Source: Gammaproteobacteria bacterium | Lineage (GTDB): Bacteria > Pseudomonadota > Gammaproteobacteria > SZUA-229 | Reading direction: 5' to 3' | DNA: 64,000 nucleotides | Assembly: GCA_029881795.1 (NCBI GenBank) | Contig: JAOULX010000010.1 | Span: 56,158 to 120,157 of the forward strand | In this document: piece by piece, positions 33,102 to 43,230 of the stretch | Layout: the number at the start of each line of letters is the position of its first letter | How positions within the stretch are numbered: the first letter of the stretch is position 1 | The notes under the pieces: model-generated | What the model was told of the DNA's origin: nothing | The model's input: only the letters and a program-made list of their open reading frames with translations | The model's database searches: none | Program-made: the position numbers and the translations under genes

Positions 33102-33797
33102 TCATATCGTTCGTTTCAACATCATTTTTTTAATTTCGCCAATGGCCTGAGTCGGGTTAAGCTCTTTCGGGCACACCTGCACACAATTCATAATCGTATG
33201 GCACCTGAACAGCTTAAACGGCCCATCCAATGCCTCCAGTCTCTCGGCCTGAGTCTGATCCCGGCTATCCTGCAAGAAGCGTCCAGCCTGTAATAATGCA
33301 GCCGGCCCTAAAAACTTATCCGGATTCCACCAGAACGACGGGCAAGAAGTCGAACAGCAGGCACAGAGTACGCATTCATATAAACCATCCAGCTTATCCC
33401 GCTCTTCTGGACTCTGCTTCAGCTCGACTTCGGGTAGCGGCGCTTTTCTGGTCAGGTAAGGTTTCACATAGCGATACTGCTTATAAAACTGATCCATATC
33501 GATGATCAAATCGCGGATAACCGGCAAGCCCGGTAGCGGATTGATTTCAACCGGGCTTTTCAAATCTGCCAGCGGTGTGATACAGGCAAGACCATTAGTC
33601 CCGTTGATATTCAGACCATCTGAACCGCAAACGCCCTCACCACAAGATCGCCTGAAACCAAGGCTAGGATCCTGCTCTTTGATTTTTTTCAGGGCATCCA
33701 GCAACATCATACCCGGCTCAATTTTGTCTAACTTGTATTCCTGGATATAAGGTTTTTTATCGGTTTCCGGATTAAACCGGTATATTTTAAATCGCAT
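33102..33797 (-). CDS. sdhB: Succinate dehydrogenase iron-sulfur subunit
   Basis: FRRSCGEGVCGSDGLNINGTNGLACITPL...CVLCACCSTSCPSFWWNPDKFLGPAALLQAGRF...HTIMNCVQVCPKELNPTQAIGEIK. Confidence 0.97.
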   Translation of the reverse strand: MRFKIYRFNPETDKKPYIQEYKLDKIEPGMMLLDALKKIKEQDPSLGFRRSCGEGVCGSDGLNINGTNGLACITPLADLKSPVEINPLPGLPVIRDLIIDMDQFYKQYRYVKPYLTRKAPLPEVELKQSPEERDKLDGLYECVLCACCSTSCPSFWWNPDKFLGPAALLQAGRFLQDSRDQTQAERLEALDGPFKLFRCHTIMNCVQVCPKELNPTQAIGEIKKMMLKRTI

Positions 33798-33827
33798 AGT
33801 TTTGCCTCTTCATGTCAGCGCAACTCA

Positions 33828-35612
33828 TTAATAAACACGAGGCTTGGGTGGGAAACTGTCAACAGACAGTGGCTTGGTACGTACCGGCTTAAAGTCGATA
33901 CTTCTGTTTTCACTAAAATACAGCGTATGCTTCATCCAGTGAATATCATCGCGCTCAGGATAATCAATTCGCGAATGCGCTCCACGACTCTCGGTTCTGG
34001 CAGCAGCAGAGTACACGGTAGCCAGTGCAACATCCATAATATTTTCAAGCTCCAGAGCCTCCACCCTGGCGGTGTTAAAGACATCGGAATGATCGTTAAT
34101 CACCGCGTCTTTTAAACGCTCAGATAATACGGAGACTTTGGCTATACCCTCATCAAGTACTTCCTGTGTTCTGAAAACACCGCAGTTTTCATCCATGACT
34201 TTTTTCAGTTCGGTGCGCAGCTGCTCTACCGACTCACCATCACCTGTTTTATCCCAACGAAACAGGCGCTCCAGCGCCTGATCAACACTGGGCTGATAAA
34301 GGCGACGATGAAAACGGTTTTCCTGTAATTGGGTGATAATGTGGTTAGCAGCGGAGCGTCCGAATACCAGGATATCTAGCAGTGAATTACCACCCAGACG
34401 ATTGGCACCATGAACCGAAACACAGGCGCACTCACCGGCAGAATAAAGCCCCTGAACCGGCTCCTCTGGTGTGTCTTTAACCGGCGTAACAACCTGACCA
34501 TCTCGATTGGTAGGAATACCGCCCATGGTGTAATGCGCGGTTGGATAGATCGGAATTTCTGTTTCTGCCGGATCAATCCCTAAAAAGGTTTTACAGGTCT
34601 GACGGATACCCGGCAAACGTTTTTGAATGACACTTTCTTCAAGGTGATCGAGTTTTAATAACACATGACCCTTGTCTTCACCGCAGCCCCGTCCTTCACG
34701 TATTTCAGTGGCAATGGCACGACTGACAACATCACGACTGGCCAGATCTTTAGCGTTGGGCGCATAACGCTCCATAAAACGCTCACCCAAGCCGTTCACC
34801 AGATAACCACCTTCACCCCGCGCACCTTCGGTGATTAGCATACCCCGGCCTGCAATACCGGTGGGGTGGAACTGAAAAAACTCCATATCCTGCAACGGCA
34901 CACCGGCACGCAAAGACATCGCCATACCATCACCGGTGTTAATCAGCGCATTAGTAGTGGTACGGTATAACTGACCAGCACCACCAGTGGCCAGCAGTGT
35001 GGTTTTAGCTTCGATGACGACAATATCGCCGCTTTTAATATCAAAAACCAAAGCCCCTTGAATATTACCTTCTTCATCTTTGATCAAATCAACTGCAAAA
35101 TACTCATCAAAAAAATGGGTTTTGGCCCTGATATTTTGCTGATACAAACTATGCAGAATCGCATGACCGGTTCTGTCGGCCGCAGCACAGGTACGGGTTG
35201 CCTGAGCGCCACCAAAGTTTTTACTCTGACCACCGAACGGGCGCTGATAGATTGAGCCATTATCCAGTCGGGAAAAAGGTACGCCAAAATGCTCCAGCTC
35301 ATAGACTACTTTTGAGGCTGCCCGGCACATGTATTCAATCGCATCCTGATCACCAAGGTAATCACTGCCTTTAACGGTATCAAACATATGCCAATGCCAG
35401 TTATCCTCTGACACATTAGCCAAAGCAGCATTGACGCCACCCTGAGCCGCGACCGTGTGTGAACGGGTCGGGAATACCTTAGAAACCACCGCAACACTGG
35501 CATCGGCCTCCGCCAGTTGCAGCGCCGCACGCAATCCACCACCGCCAGCACCAATAATCAGGCTGTCAAAACGTCTGTATGTAATATTTCTTTTCAATTT
35601 TTTATCGGCCAT
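33828..35612 (-). CDS. sdhA: Succinate dehydrogenase flavoprotein subunit
   Basis: [22 protein letters not shown]...[17 protein letters not shown]...[28 protein letters not shown] start at 35612 overlaps the sdhD stop. Confidence 0.97.
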   Translation of the reverse strand: MADKKLKRNITYRRFDSLIIGAGGGGLRAALQLAEADASVAVVSKVFPTRSHTVAAQGGVNAALANVSEDNWHWHMFDTVKGSDYLGDQDAIEYMCRAASKVVYELEHFGVPFSRLDNGSIYQRPFGGQSKNFGGAQATRTCAAADRTGHAILHSLYQQNIRAKTHFFDEYFAVDLIKDEEGNIQGALVFDIKSGDIVVIEAKTTLLATGGAGQLYRTTTNALINTGDGMAMSLRAGVPLQDMEFFQFHPTGIAGRGMLITEGARGEGGYLVNGLGERFMERYAPNAKDLASRDVVSRAIATEIREGRGCGEDKGHVLLKLDHLEESVIQKRLPGIRQTCKTFLGIDPAETEIPIYPTAHYTMGGIPTNRDGQVVTPVKDTPEEPVQGLYSAGECACVSVHGANRLGGNSLLDILVFGRSAANHIITQLQENRFHRRLYQPSVDQALERLFRWDKTGDGESVEQLRTELKKVMDENCGVFRTQEVLDEGIAKVSVLSERLKDAVINDHSDVFNTARVEALELENIMDVALATVYSAAARTESRGAHSRIDYPERDDIHWMKHTLYFSENRSIDFKPVRTKPLSVDSFPPKPRVY

Positions 35613-35953
35613 TATACCTGTACCATCATTAATATTTTTAACAGCCAAAAACCCGATCCTATAAGAAATAAAGCAACTCCAAACAGCAGTAACAGCTTTA
35701 TTAAAAAGGGTTTAATATAATCCAGCAATACATCCCGTATACCCACCCAGGCATGAATTAACATAGATAAATAAAACAGGCTTAATAGAATCTGATTAAC
35801 ATCATCCGCAAGCCAAGCTAACCAGTGTACATACGTAAGCGTATCAAAAAACAACCAGTAAGCCAGCGCATAAAAAACATACAACAACAGATAGACCGCT
35901 GTTAAACGCTGAAGAATCCAGGGCCTTAAGCCCTCTAATGCAACCATACTCAT
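35612..35953 (-). CDS. sdhD: Succinate dehydrogenase membrane anchor subunit SdhD
   Basis: Small three-TM protein [24 protein letters not shown]...[20 protein letters not shown]. Confidence 0.92.
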   Translation of the reverse strand: MSMVALEGLRPWILQRLTAVYLLLYVFYALAYWLFFDTLTYVHWLAWLADDVNQILLSLFYLSMLIHAWVGIRDVLLDYIKPFLIKLLLLFGVALFLIGSGFWLLKILMMVQV

Positions 35954-36333
35954 AAAAATAACCCGGCTATCACAGTGACCATCACCAGTGCCTCAACAAT
36001 CACCACGCCCCAGGCTGATGCTCTGGATGACTGACGACTGAGAAAGAATTCCATATCAATCAATAAAAACCTGAGCCCTGTGATCAGATGATGCACCAGT
36101 GACCAGAGCATTAGCAGGATAAAAAAACGACTCAGCGGTGACAACATCAATACACTTAACTGCTGAAATGACGCAGCATCCTTCACGGACAGCTGCAAAA
36201 AATAAAGACTGACCGGGATAAAGGCAAATAGCAAAATTCCCGTTAGTCTGTGAAAAATTGAAATAACACCGGTAACCGGCAGTTTGATTTTAAATAAATT
36301 CAGGTATTTTGGGCGACTGTCGTATTGCATCAT
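35950..36333 (-). CDS. sdhC: Succinate dehydrogenase cytochrome b556 subunit SdhC
   Basis: RPKYLNLFKIKLPVTGVISIFHRLTGILLF...LVHHLITGLRFLLID (heme-ligand His region). Confidence 0.94.
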   Translation of the reverse strand: MMQYDSRPKYLNLFKIKLPVTGVISIFHRLTGILLFAFIPVSLYFLQLSVKDAASFQQLSVLMLSPLSRFFILLMLWSLVHHLITGLRFLLIDMEFFLSRQSSRASAWGVVIVEALVMVTVIAGLFL

Positions 36334-36520
36334 CTGTTCATCTTCTTAAGTTTCATTAATCATTTCCCACACCAAGGTAATGGCTGCAGTCGTTATAGTG
36401 AACAGGAGGTCTTTAATAAGCCAGGTTGATTATTTATCTGCATGACCATATAAAGAGTATGTCGACTCATTATAGTAATTTAACTATGATGAAGCCACTA
36501 TGTTTTAATCGTTTTTTGGA

Positions 36521-37582
36521 GTGACAGTGAATACTAAATGGCAAGATTTTCTTAAAAACATGGGTGCTGAATATTCAGGCAGCCAGCTTTCGCACTTTGG
36601 TAATCCTGATCTTGAAAGACGCGCCTGTGATAATGGCCTGATCATAGCCGATCTCAGCCATCTGAGCCTGATCAAAGCAGCCGGAGCTGATACCGTCAGC
36701 TTTTTACAGGGCCAACTGACCAATGACATTGAACAACTGACTGACAATCGCAGTCAGCTCAGTGGATACTGTAACCCCAAAGGTCGCTTATTAGCCAGCT
36801 TCAGGGTTTTTAGAAAAGCCGAAGATCTTTATCTGATGCTCCCCGAAGCGCTTTATGACAGCACCTTTAAACGCTTGAAGATGTATTTGATGCGCAGCAA
36901 GGTCGAATTTAGTAATTGCTCCGACCACACTGTCAGTATCGGCATCAGCGGTCCCGCTGCTGATACTGAACTACAAAAACACCTGAAAGATCTGCCACAA
37001 AAAATAGATGATGTTATACATTCGGGCGAATTGAGCATTATAAAACTGCCCGGCATCCAGCCAAGATTCCAGCTCACTGGACCTGTTGATGAACTCATTC
37101 CTCTGTGGCAGAGTCTTGATGTTAACGCCGCCCCGGTGGGTAAAGCAGTTTGGGATCTACTTGAAATACGCGCCGGGATTCCAACCATCTACCCCGAAAC
37201 GGTTGAATCGTTCGTCCCTCAAATGGTGAATCTGGAATTAATCAATGGTGTGAGTTTTAAAAAAGGCTGTTATACCGGTCAGGAGATTGTCGCCAGGATG
37301 CACTATCTGGGTAAATTAAAACGCAGGATGTATCGAGTGCATATCGATAGTAGCGAAAGCATTATTCCCGGCACTCCTCTATTCAGCCCCACATCAAGTT
37401 CTGGTCAGGGTACCGGCAATATCGTTGTAGCTGCACCGGCCTCATCAGGTAAAGGAATAGAGGCATTGGCCGTGATTCAGACTAGTGAATCAGAAAGCTC
37501 AGAATTGCGCTTAAATAATGCTGAAGGTGAAGCAATTTCTATTTTAGAGATTCCTTATGAATTCCCGGCCCAAAAAACTTAA
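36521..37582 (+). CDS. ygfZ: tRNA-modifying/folate-binding protein YgfZ (GcvT-like)
   Basis: LSHLSLIKAAGADTVSFLQGQLTNDI...GCYTGQEIVARMHYLGKLKRRMYR; the K-G-C-Y-T-G-Q-E motif is diagnostic. GTG start. Confidence 0.94.
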   Translation: MTVNTKWQDFLKNMGAEYSGSQLSHFGNPDLERRACDNGLIIADLSHLSLIKAAGADTVSFLQGQLTNDIEQLTDNRSQLSGYCNPKGRLLASFRVFRKAEDLYLMLPEALYDSTFKRLKMYLMRSKVEFSNCSDHTVSIGISGPAADTELQKHLKDLPQKIDDVIHSGELSIIKLPGIQPRFQLTGPVDELIPLWQSLDVNAAPVGKAVWDLLEIRAGIPTIYPETVESFVPQMVNLELINGVSFKKGCYTGQEIVARMHYLGKLKRRMYRVHIDSSESIIPGTPLFSPTSSSGQGTGNIVVAAPASSGKGIEALAVIQTSESESSELRLNNAEGEAISILEIPYEFPAQKT

Positions 37583-37702
37583 CTTTTTGAGCCTCGGAGT
37601 GCGCCACTCAAGTCTATCTATCACATCTATAGGTAGGCATTTTTAAAATTGCCGTCTATACTTCAGATTAAATAAAAAATAACTACCTGGGGCCCTATAA
37701 TA

Positions 37703-38539
37703 ATGAGTGATAAAGCTGAAGAAGTGTACATGAATCTGCAGGTTGCAATAGCCAGCGATAAGGTTATCTTACCGACACTTCCCGAAATAGCCATTAAAAT
37801 CAGAGATGAAGCAGAAGCCGAAAATAGCTCCATCGTCACTATCGCGGCCATTTTGTCACAGGATGCCTCATTAACCACTCGACTCATTCAAGTTGCTAAC
37901 AGCCCGTTATATCGTGGCAATAATGCCATCGAAGACATTCAAATGGCGATATCACGACTCGGCATCAAAATCGTAAAGGATCTGGTCATTCGTCTGGCAA
38001 TGAAACAAATGTACCAGTCTACCTCAGAAGTACTGGACCGCCATTTTCGTGCTGCCTGGAGTGCCAGCGTTGAAGTGGCAGCAATCAGTCGAATGCTGGC
38101 ATCAATGACACCTATTTCAAATGAACACGCCCTGTTAGCCGGCCTGATACACAACATAGGTACTCTGCCGATTTTAGTTTTCGCTGAAGAAGACGACCAG
38201 CTTTTCAATGATAACGAAGCGCTCAGCGAAGTCATCCATTCAATTGGCGGCCGGGTTGGTAAACTGATCCTAGAATCATGGCAGTTTGCGCCCGAGTTAA
38301 TCGATGCCGTCGCCGACTGCTACAAATTCAACCGCCGCCATGCCGGCGATGCCGATCTAACTGATATAATTCAGGTTTCAATACTGCAAGGCGGGTTTGC
38401 CGAAGGCTGCCCGGGCACCGATGACTGGACCCGCATTCAGGCCTTTGAAAAACTTGATCTTGATACCGAAATGGATTCGATCAATATTGAGGAAAACCAG
38501 GCCATGCTCGAGGAAGCCAGATCATCCATTGACCTGTAA
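37703..38539 (+). CDS. HDOD domain-containing protein
   Basis: LPTLPEIAIKIRDEAEAENSSIVTIAAILSQDASLTTRLIQVANSPLYRG...ALLAGLIHNIGTLPIL. Confidence 0.88.
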   Translation: MSDKAEEVYMNLQVAIASDKVILPTLPEIAIKIRDEAEAENSSIVTIAAILSQDASLTTRLIQVANSPLYRGNNAIEDIQMAISRLGIKIVKDLVIRLAMKQMYQSTSEVLDRHFRAAWSASVEVAAISRMLASMTPISNEHALLAGLIHNIGTLPILVFAEEDDQLFNDNEALSEVIHSIGGRVGKLILESWQFAPELIDAVADCYKFNRRHAGDADLTDIIQVSILQGGFAEGCPGTDDWTRIQAFEKLDLDTEMDSINIEENQAMLEEARSSIDL

Positions 38540-38573
38540 CTACACTCTTTAAGCCTGAAGAAGCAGCAAGTAA

Positions 38574-39539
38574 CTACGCACTCTCCTGCTCTTGCTGCTT
38601 CAGCTTCTCCCTGACCTTATCCGCAAACTCTGCAATAAACGCTGCAATCAGCGCAAAGATAGCACCGACAAAAACAATCAACACAAACAAAATTTTAGAC
38701 GACAGACCTTTGGCGGTATTCGACTGATAAAAAGGCACCACCGAACGTGTTGGTATCACTTTTTGTATATTCAGTTCAATATCAGCAATCTGAGTTTTCT
38801 TCTGCAAAATCGTATTTTCCATTTTTTCTGTCATATCGGCCAGCTGGGTATATAACTCTGCAATTTCTGCACTGCGCAACGAAACCGACTCTTTTTTAAC
38901 CCTTGTTCCATTCATTGATTTTTTAAGGCCCGACAAATCCGCCTCTGCATCCTTTATTTTTTGATTGACCCGTTCTAGCTGCAGCGTTTGCGTCTTGATA
39001 AATTTCTCAAGACTCTGTTTCTGAATCAACAAATTCGATGCCTGTTTATCTTTATAACTCTCAACTAACAGATTCGTATCGTCGATCAACTTGCTCAATG
39101 TACCCGAATGAAAAGTCTGATGCAGCTGTTTATTATCCTCTGTATTTTTAGTTTTAAAGGTTAACAAATGTGCGCCTTTAGGCACCTCTATCGTGGATTT
39201 ATACTGACCACGTTCTTCTTTCTCAATCGTGCCCAGCACGAAGGGGATATAGCCCTGCTCAAGCTTGGCTTTTAGCGAATCCAGCGTAGCGACGTATTCA
39301 TAACCATTACCTGCCGGCAGGCGACCAATCTCAATCACCGAGACAAACTCATACTGCTTTTTTTTCAAAACCACCACCGCAAGCGCCAGCAGCAACGATG
39401 CGATAAAAACATAAAACAGAACTTTTTTATGCCTGACTAAGACCAGCCACAAATCCACCAGACTGATTTCATCATCATAATAAGGCGCGTACATTTGCGG
39501 TATATTGTGAGCAGACTGCTCTAAGTCATTTCTTTTCAT
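38574..39539 (-). CDS. Wzz/FepE-type polysaccharide chain length determinant protein
   Basis: DDEISLVDLWLVLVRHKKVLFYVFIASLLLALAVVV N-terminal Wzz domain, coiled coil, C-terminal TM. Confidence 0.8.
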   Translation of the reverse strand: MKRNDLEQSAHNIPQMYAPYYDDEISLVDLWLVLVRHKKVLFYVFIASLLLALAVVVLKKKQYEFVSVIEIGRLPAGNGYEYVATLDSLKAKLEQGYIPFVLGTIEKEERGQYKSTIEVPKGAHLLTFKTKNTEDNKQLHQTFHSGTLSKLIDDTNLLVESYKDKQASNLLIQKQSLEKFIKTQTLQLERVNQKIKDAEADLSGLKKSMNGTRVKKESVSLRSAEIAELYTQLADMTEKMENTILQKKTQIADIELNIQKVIPTRSVVPFYQSNTAKGLSSKILFVLIVFVGAIFALIAAFIAEFADKVREKLKQQEQESA

Positions 39540-39670
39540 ATTTAATCCTTAGCAATTTATTCTTTTTTTATAACCCAGATAAGTATTGTGCTTTTATAAA
39601 AGCCTTATTCAGCCCCGATACACTATTTCACTGTAAGCCATAACGTCATCAACACCCCAACTTCATCTGC

Positions 39671-39804
39671 ACTTCCTCAGCCTGAATAAGTTCAAGCCTC
39701 AGGGCGCACCCCAAGAGTACTTCCTCTGCTTGAATGCATTCAAGCCTCAGGGCGCACCCCAAGAGTACTTCCTCTGCTTGAATGCATTCAAGCCTCAGGG
39801 CGCA
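39671..39804. repeat. 48-bp tandem repeat (about 2.8 copies) overlapping the 3' end of lysS
   Basis: acttcctctgcttgaatgcattcaagcctcagggcgcacccc begins at 39719 and 39767 with a degenerate copy at 39671; spacing exactly 48 bp. Confidence 0.95.
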
Positions 39805-41314
39805 TGTGGGGAAATAAAATAACGTCTCTGATCGATGCAGAATTGGTTAACAACATAACCAGACGATCGATACCGATACCTTCGCCTGCCGTGGGCGGCA
39901 GACCATGCTCAAGCGCACGGATATAGTCTTCATCGAAGTGCATAGCCTCATCATCCCCGGCGTCTTTTTCTTCAACCTGTTCCTGGAAGCGCGCAGCCTG
40001 ATCTTCTGCATCATTTAACTCAGAAAAACCATTGGCGATTTCACGACCACCTACAAAAAACTCAAACCGATCAGTAACAAACGGATTGTGATCATTACGT
40101 CTTGCCAGTGGTGACACTTCCGTCGGGTACTCGGTGATAAAAGTAGGCTGCATCAAACGGTGCTCAACTGTTTTTTCGAAAATTTCAATCTGAACTTTTC
40201 CCAGACCATAAGAATCTTTAAGTGGTATTTCCAGCTTTTCTGCAACCGCTCTGGCTGCCGCCAAGTCATTTAACTGCCCGAGACTTAAGTCCGGGTTAAA
40301 ATGCAGGATCGATTCAACCACTGTCATACGCTCAAACTGTTTACCGAAATCGTAAACATCACCCTGATATTCAATCTGACTGGTGCCCACCACATCTTTG
40401 GCCAGACCATGCAATAAGGCCTCGGTGATATCCATCAGGTCTTTGTAATCTGCATAGGCCTGATAAAACTCGACCATGGTAAATTCCGGATTATGCCGGG
40501 TCGATAAGCCTTCATTACGGAAATTTCGGTTAATTTCATAAACCCGCTCAAAACCACCGACGACAAGGCGCTTTAAATAAAGCTCAGGCGCAATACGTAG
40601 AAACAGCGGCATATCAAGCGCATTGTGATGGGTATTAAAAGGCCGGGCCGTGGCACCACCGGGAATCACATGCATCATCGGTGTTTCGACTTCCATATAA
40701 TTCTGGCTATCGAAAAAGTTTCGTATATAACTGATGATTTTTGAACGCAGCTTGAATGTTTTTTGCACGTCTTGGTTCATGATCAGGTCAACATAACGCT
40801 GACGATAACGGGTTTCCTGATCCGTCAGGCCATGCCATTTTTCAGGTAACGGACGCAATGATTTGGTCAGCAGTTTAATCTCATCGACTTTAACGGATAA
40901 CTCACCGGTCTTGGTTTTAAATAAAACCCCTTCAGCACCGATCACGTCACCCACATCCCATTTTTTAAACTGATCGTTATAAAAACCTTCAGCTAATGCA
41001 TCGCGCTGAACAAATACCTGAATCCGCCCCGACATATCCTGAATCTGAGCGAAGCTGGCTTTGCCCATAATACGCTTTGCCATCAGGCGGCCAGCAATGG
41101 CTACTCGCTGATTTAATGATTCAAGCTCTTCTTTTTCTTTAGCGCCGTATTGCTGATGCAATTCTTCAGCCATCACATCACGACGAAAGTCATTGGGAAA
41201 CGCAACGCCTTCTTCACGCAAGGCACCAAGTTTTTCACGGCGCTGCAGAATCAGCTTATTTTCATCAACGGGTTCTGCATTATCTTTTTGTTCTGTTGTA
41301 TTTTCTTGAGTCAT
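39788..41314 (-). CDS. lysS: Lysyl-tRNA synthetase, class II
   Basis: [31 protein letters not shown]...[19 protein letters not shown]...[30 protein letters not shown]; followed upstream by prfB as is typical. Confidence 0.97.
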   Translation of the reverse strand: MTQENTTEQKDNAEPVDENKLILQRREKLGALREEGVAFPNDFRRDVMAEELHQQYGAKEKEELESLNQRVAIAGRLMAKRIMGKASFAQIQDMSGRIQVFVQRDALAEGFYNDQFKKWDVGDVIGAEGVLFKTKTGELSVKVDEIKLLTKSLRPLPEKWHGLTDQETRYRQRYVDLIMNQDVQKTFKLRSKIISYIRNFFDSQNYMEVETPMMHVIPGGATARPFNTHHNALDMPLFLRIAPELYLKRLVVGGFERVYEINRNFRNEGLSTRHNPEFTMVEFYQAYADYKDLMDITEALLHGLAKDVVGTSQIEYQGDVYDFGKQFERMTVVESILHFNPDLSLGQLNDLAAARAVAEKLEIPLKDSYGLGKVQIEIFEKTVEHRLMQPTFITEYPTEVSPLARRNDHNPFVTDRFEFFVGGREIANGFSELNDAEDQAARFQEQVEEKDAGDDEAMHFDEDYIRALEHGLPPTAGEGIGIDRLVMLLTNSASIRDVILFPHMRPEA

Positions 41315-41362
41315 TTTTAAATTTTACAATTAACCTGAATTGTTAAGCATTAGACAGCCGTT

Positions 41363-42461
41363 TTATAGGCCGCTTTTTAGGCTGGCTTCAATAAACAGAT
41401 CCAGACCACCGTCCAGTACCGCCTGAGTATTGCCGGTTTCAACGTTTGTTCGCAGATCTTTAATACGGGACTGATCAAGAACATATGAACGAATCTGACT
41501 GCCCCAGCCAATATCTGATTTTGTTTCTTCCAGCGCCTGCTGTTCGCCCATGCGTTTTTGCATTTCAAGCTCGTACAGCTTGGCTTTTAATTGCTTCATC
41601 GCAGCGGCTTTGTTTTTATGCTGTGAACGGTCATTCTGACACTGCACAACCACATTGGTTGGATTATGTGTGATACGCACTGCCGATTCGGTACGGTTAA
41701 CGTGCTGACCACCGGCACCGCTGGCCCGGTAAACATCAATCCGCAGATCCGCCGGATTAATATCAATATCAACATTATCATCAACCTCGGGAGAGACAAA
41801 AACCGATGAGAATGAGGTATGACGACGATTACCGGAATCAAACGGTGATTTACGAACCAGTCGGTGTACCCCGGTTTCTGTGCGTAGCCAGCCGTAGGCG
41901 TATTCACCCTCGAAGCGAATCGTGGCGCTTTTAATACCTGCCACATCACCAGCCGAGGCTTCCATCAGTTCGGTTTTGAATCCATGGGCTTCGCCCCAGC
42001 GTAAATACATACGCAAAATCATCTCAGCCCAGTCCTGCGCTTCGGTACCGCCAGAGCCTGACTGTATATCCATAAACGCATTATTTTGATCCATTTCACC
42101 GGAAAACATCCGTCGAAATTCTAATTCAGCAACCTGTTTTTCATACACCTCGATATCGGCAACAACTGCATCAAGCGTATCCTGATCATCCTCTTCCGCA
42201 GCCATTTGCAACAGATCGTGTGCATCATCCAGACCATTGGATAAATGCTTTAATGTATGCACAATTGCTTCCAGCGAGGTTCTCTCCTGACCTAAAGCTT
42301 GGGCGGCTTCCGGGTTATTCCAGATATCAGGCTGTTCGAGTTCTCTTAAAACCTCTTCCAGTCGTTCCTGCTTGGTATCGAAGTCAAAGATACCCCCTCA
42401 ACGTTTCAGAACGCTGCTTTAAATCGGCTATATGGGTGGCGAACAGATTGATCTCTAACAT
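41363..42461 (-). CDS. prfB: Peptide chain release factor 2, expressed by programmed +1 frameshift (42461..42387 joined to 42385..41363)
   Basis: Frame 0: [25 protein letters not shown] then in-frame TGA; frame +1: [24 protein letters not shown]... into the annotated ORF with [16 protein letters not shown]. Confidence 0.96.
42384..42399 (-). promoter_or_regulatory. prfB programmed +1 frameshift site (AGGGGG TAT CTT TGA C)
   Basis: Minus-strand TTGAGGGGGTATCTTTGACTTCGATACC: SD-like AGGGGG upstream of the CUU-UGA-C slip site, as in the canonical RF2 autoregulatory site. Confidence 0.97.
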
Positions 42462-42540
42462 TTTGGCTATGATTTCTAATACTGATAAATTAACCAGCAA
42501 TCATACGCTATTCAAGAGCTTACGTCAGGATCTAAAACAC

Positions 42541-43230
42541 TTACTTTGATTGATTTTGTTTCTTTTTTGCGACATTATCGCGCAAATAGACAGGCTGAGC
42601 CTGATGCGCAGGCATCTGTTTATTCAATTGGTAATCCGCTGCCGCCAGCTGCACTATAGACTCTGCTGAAGGTAGATAATCGGCATAGATCATCGACGCC
42701 TCAATACCGTATTTTTCAGTCAGCGAGGCTTTATGCGCCGACCAGCCGGAACCGGCTCCGGCCCAGCTGCCGGCTTCAGCTTGCGGTAGGTTTTCCACCG
42801 AACTGACCAGTTCCCGCCCCTGCAAACTGACGCAACCAGCCTCGACACGATAAGCTGCCCAGTAAACCTCCCCCATACGCGCATCGATAGCTGTCAGAAT
42901 GTCACGATGGCCGTGCTGCTCAAATACCCCGGCCGCTATCGCTGCCAGCGTCGAGACCGGCAATACCGGAATCTCTGCCGCATAAGACAAGCCTTGAATC
43001 ACCCCGGCAGCAATCCGTACCCCGGTAAATGCGCCGGGACCACGGGCATAGGACAAAGCATCAAGCTGGCTGATACCAATACCGGCAGCGTTAAGCAATC
43101 GATCCAGCATTGGTAAAATTAACTGCGTATGCTCACGTGGCGCGAGCTCATATTCGGCACTGATTTCACCGTCTATGTACAAGGCGGCCGAACAGGCCTC
43201 GGTTGCCGTGTCGATGGCTAAAATTTTCAT
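42541..43230 (-). CDS. tsaB: tRNA threonylcarbamoyladenosine biosynthesis protein TsaB
   Basis: MKILAIDTATEACSAALYIDGE...YARGPGAFTGVRIAAGVIQGLSYA. Confidence 0.95.
   Translation of the reverse strand: MKILAIDTATEACSAALYIDGEISAEYELAPREHTQLILPMLDRLLNAAGIGISQLDALSYARGPGAFTGVRIAAGVIQGLSYAAEIPVLPVSTLAAIAAGVFEQHGHRDILTAIDARMGEVYWAAYRVEAGCVSLQGRELVSSVENLPQAEAGSWAGAGSGWSAHKASLTEKYGIEASMIYADYLPSAESIVQLAAADYQLNKQMPAHQAQPVYLRDNVAKKKQNQSK

Noticed and set aside
39671-39804. CRISPR-like or satellite array
   Set aside because: Units are directly adjacent with no spacers and only about 2.8 copies; a simple tandem duplication that includes the lysS end.
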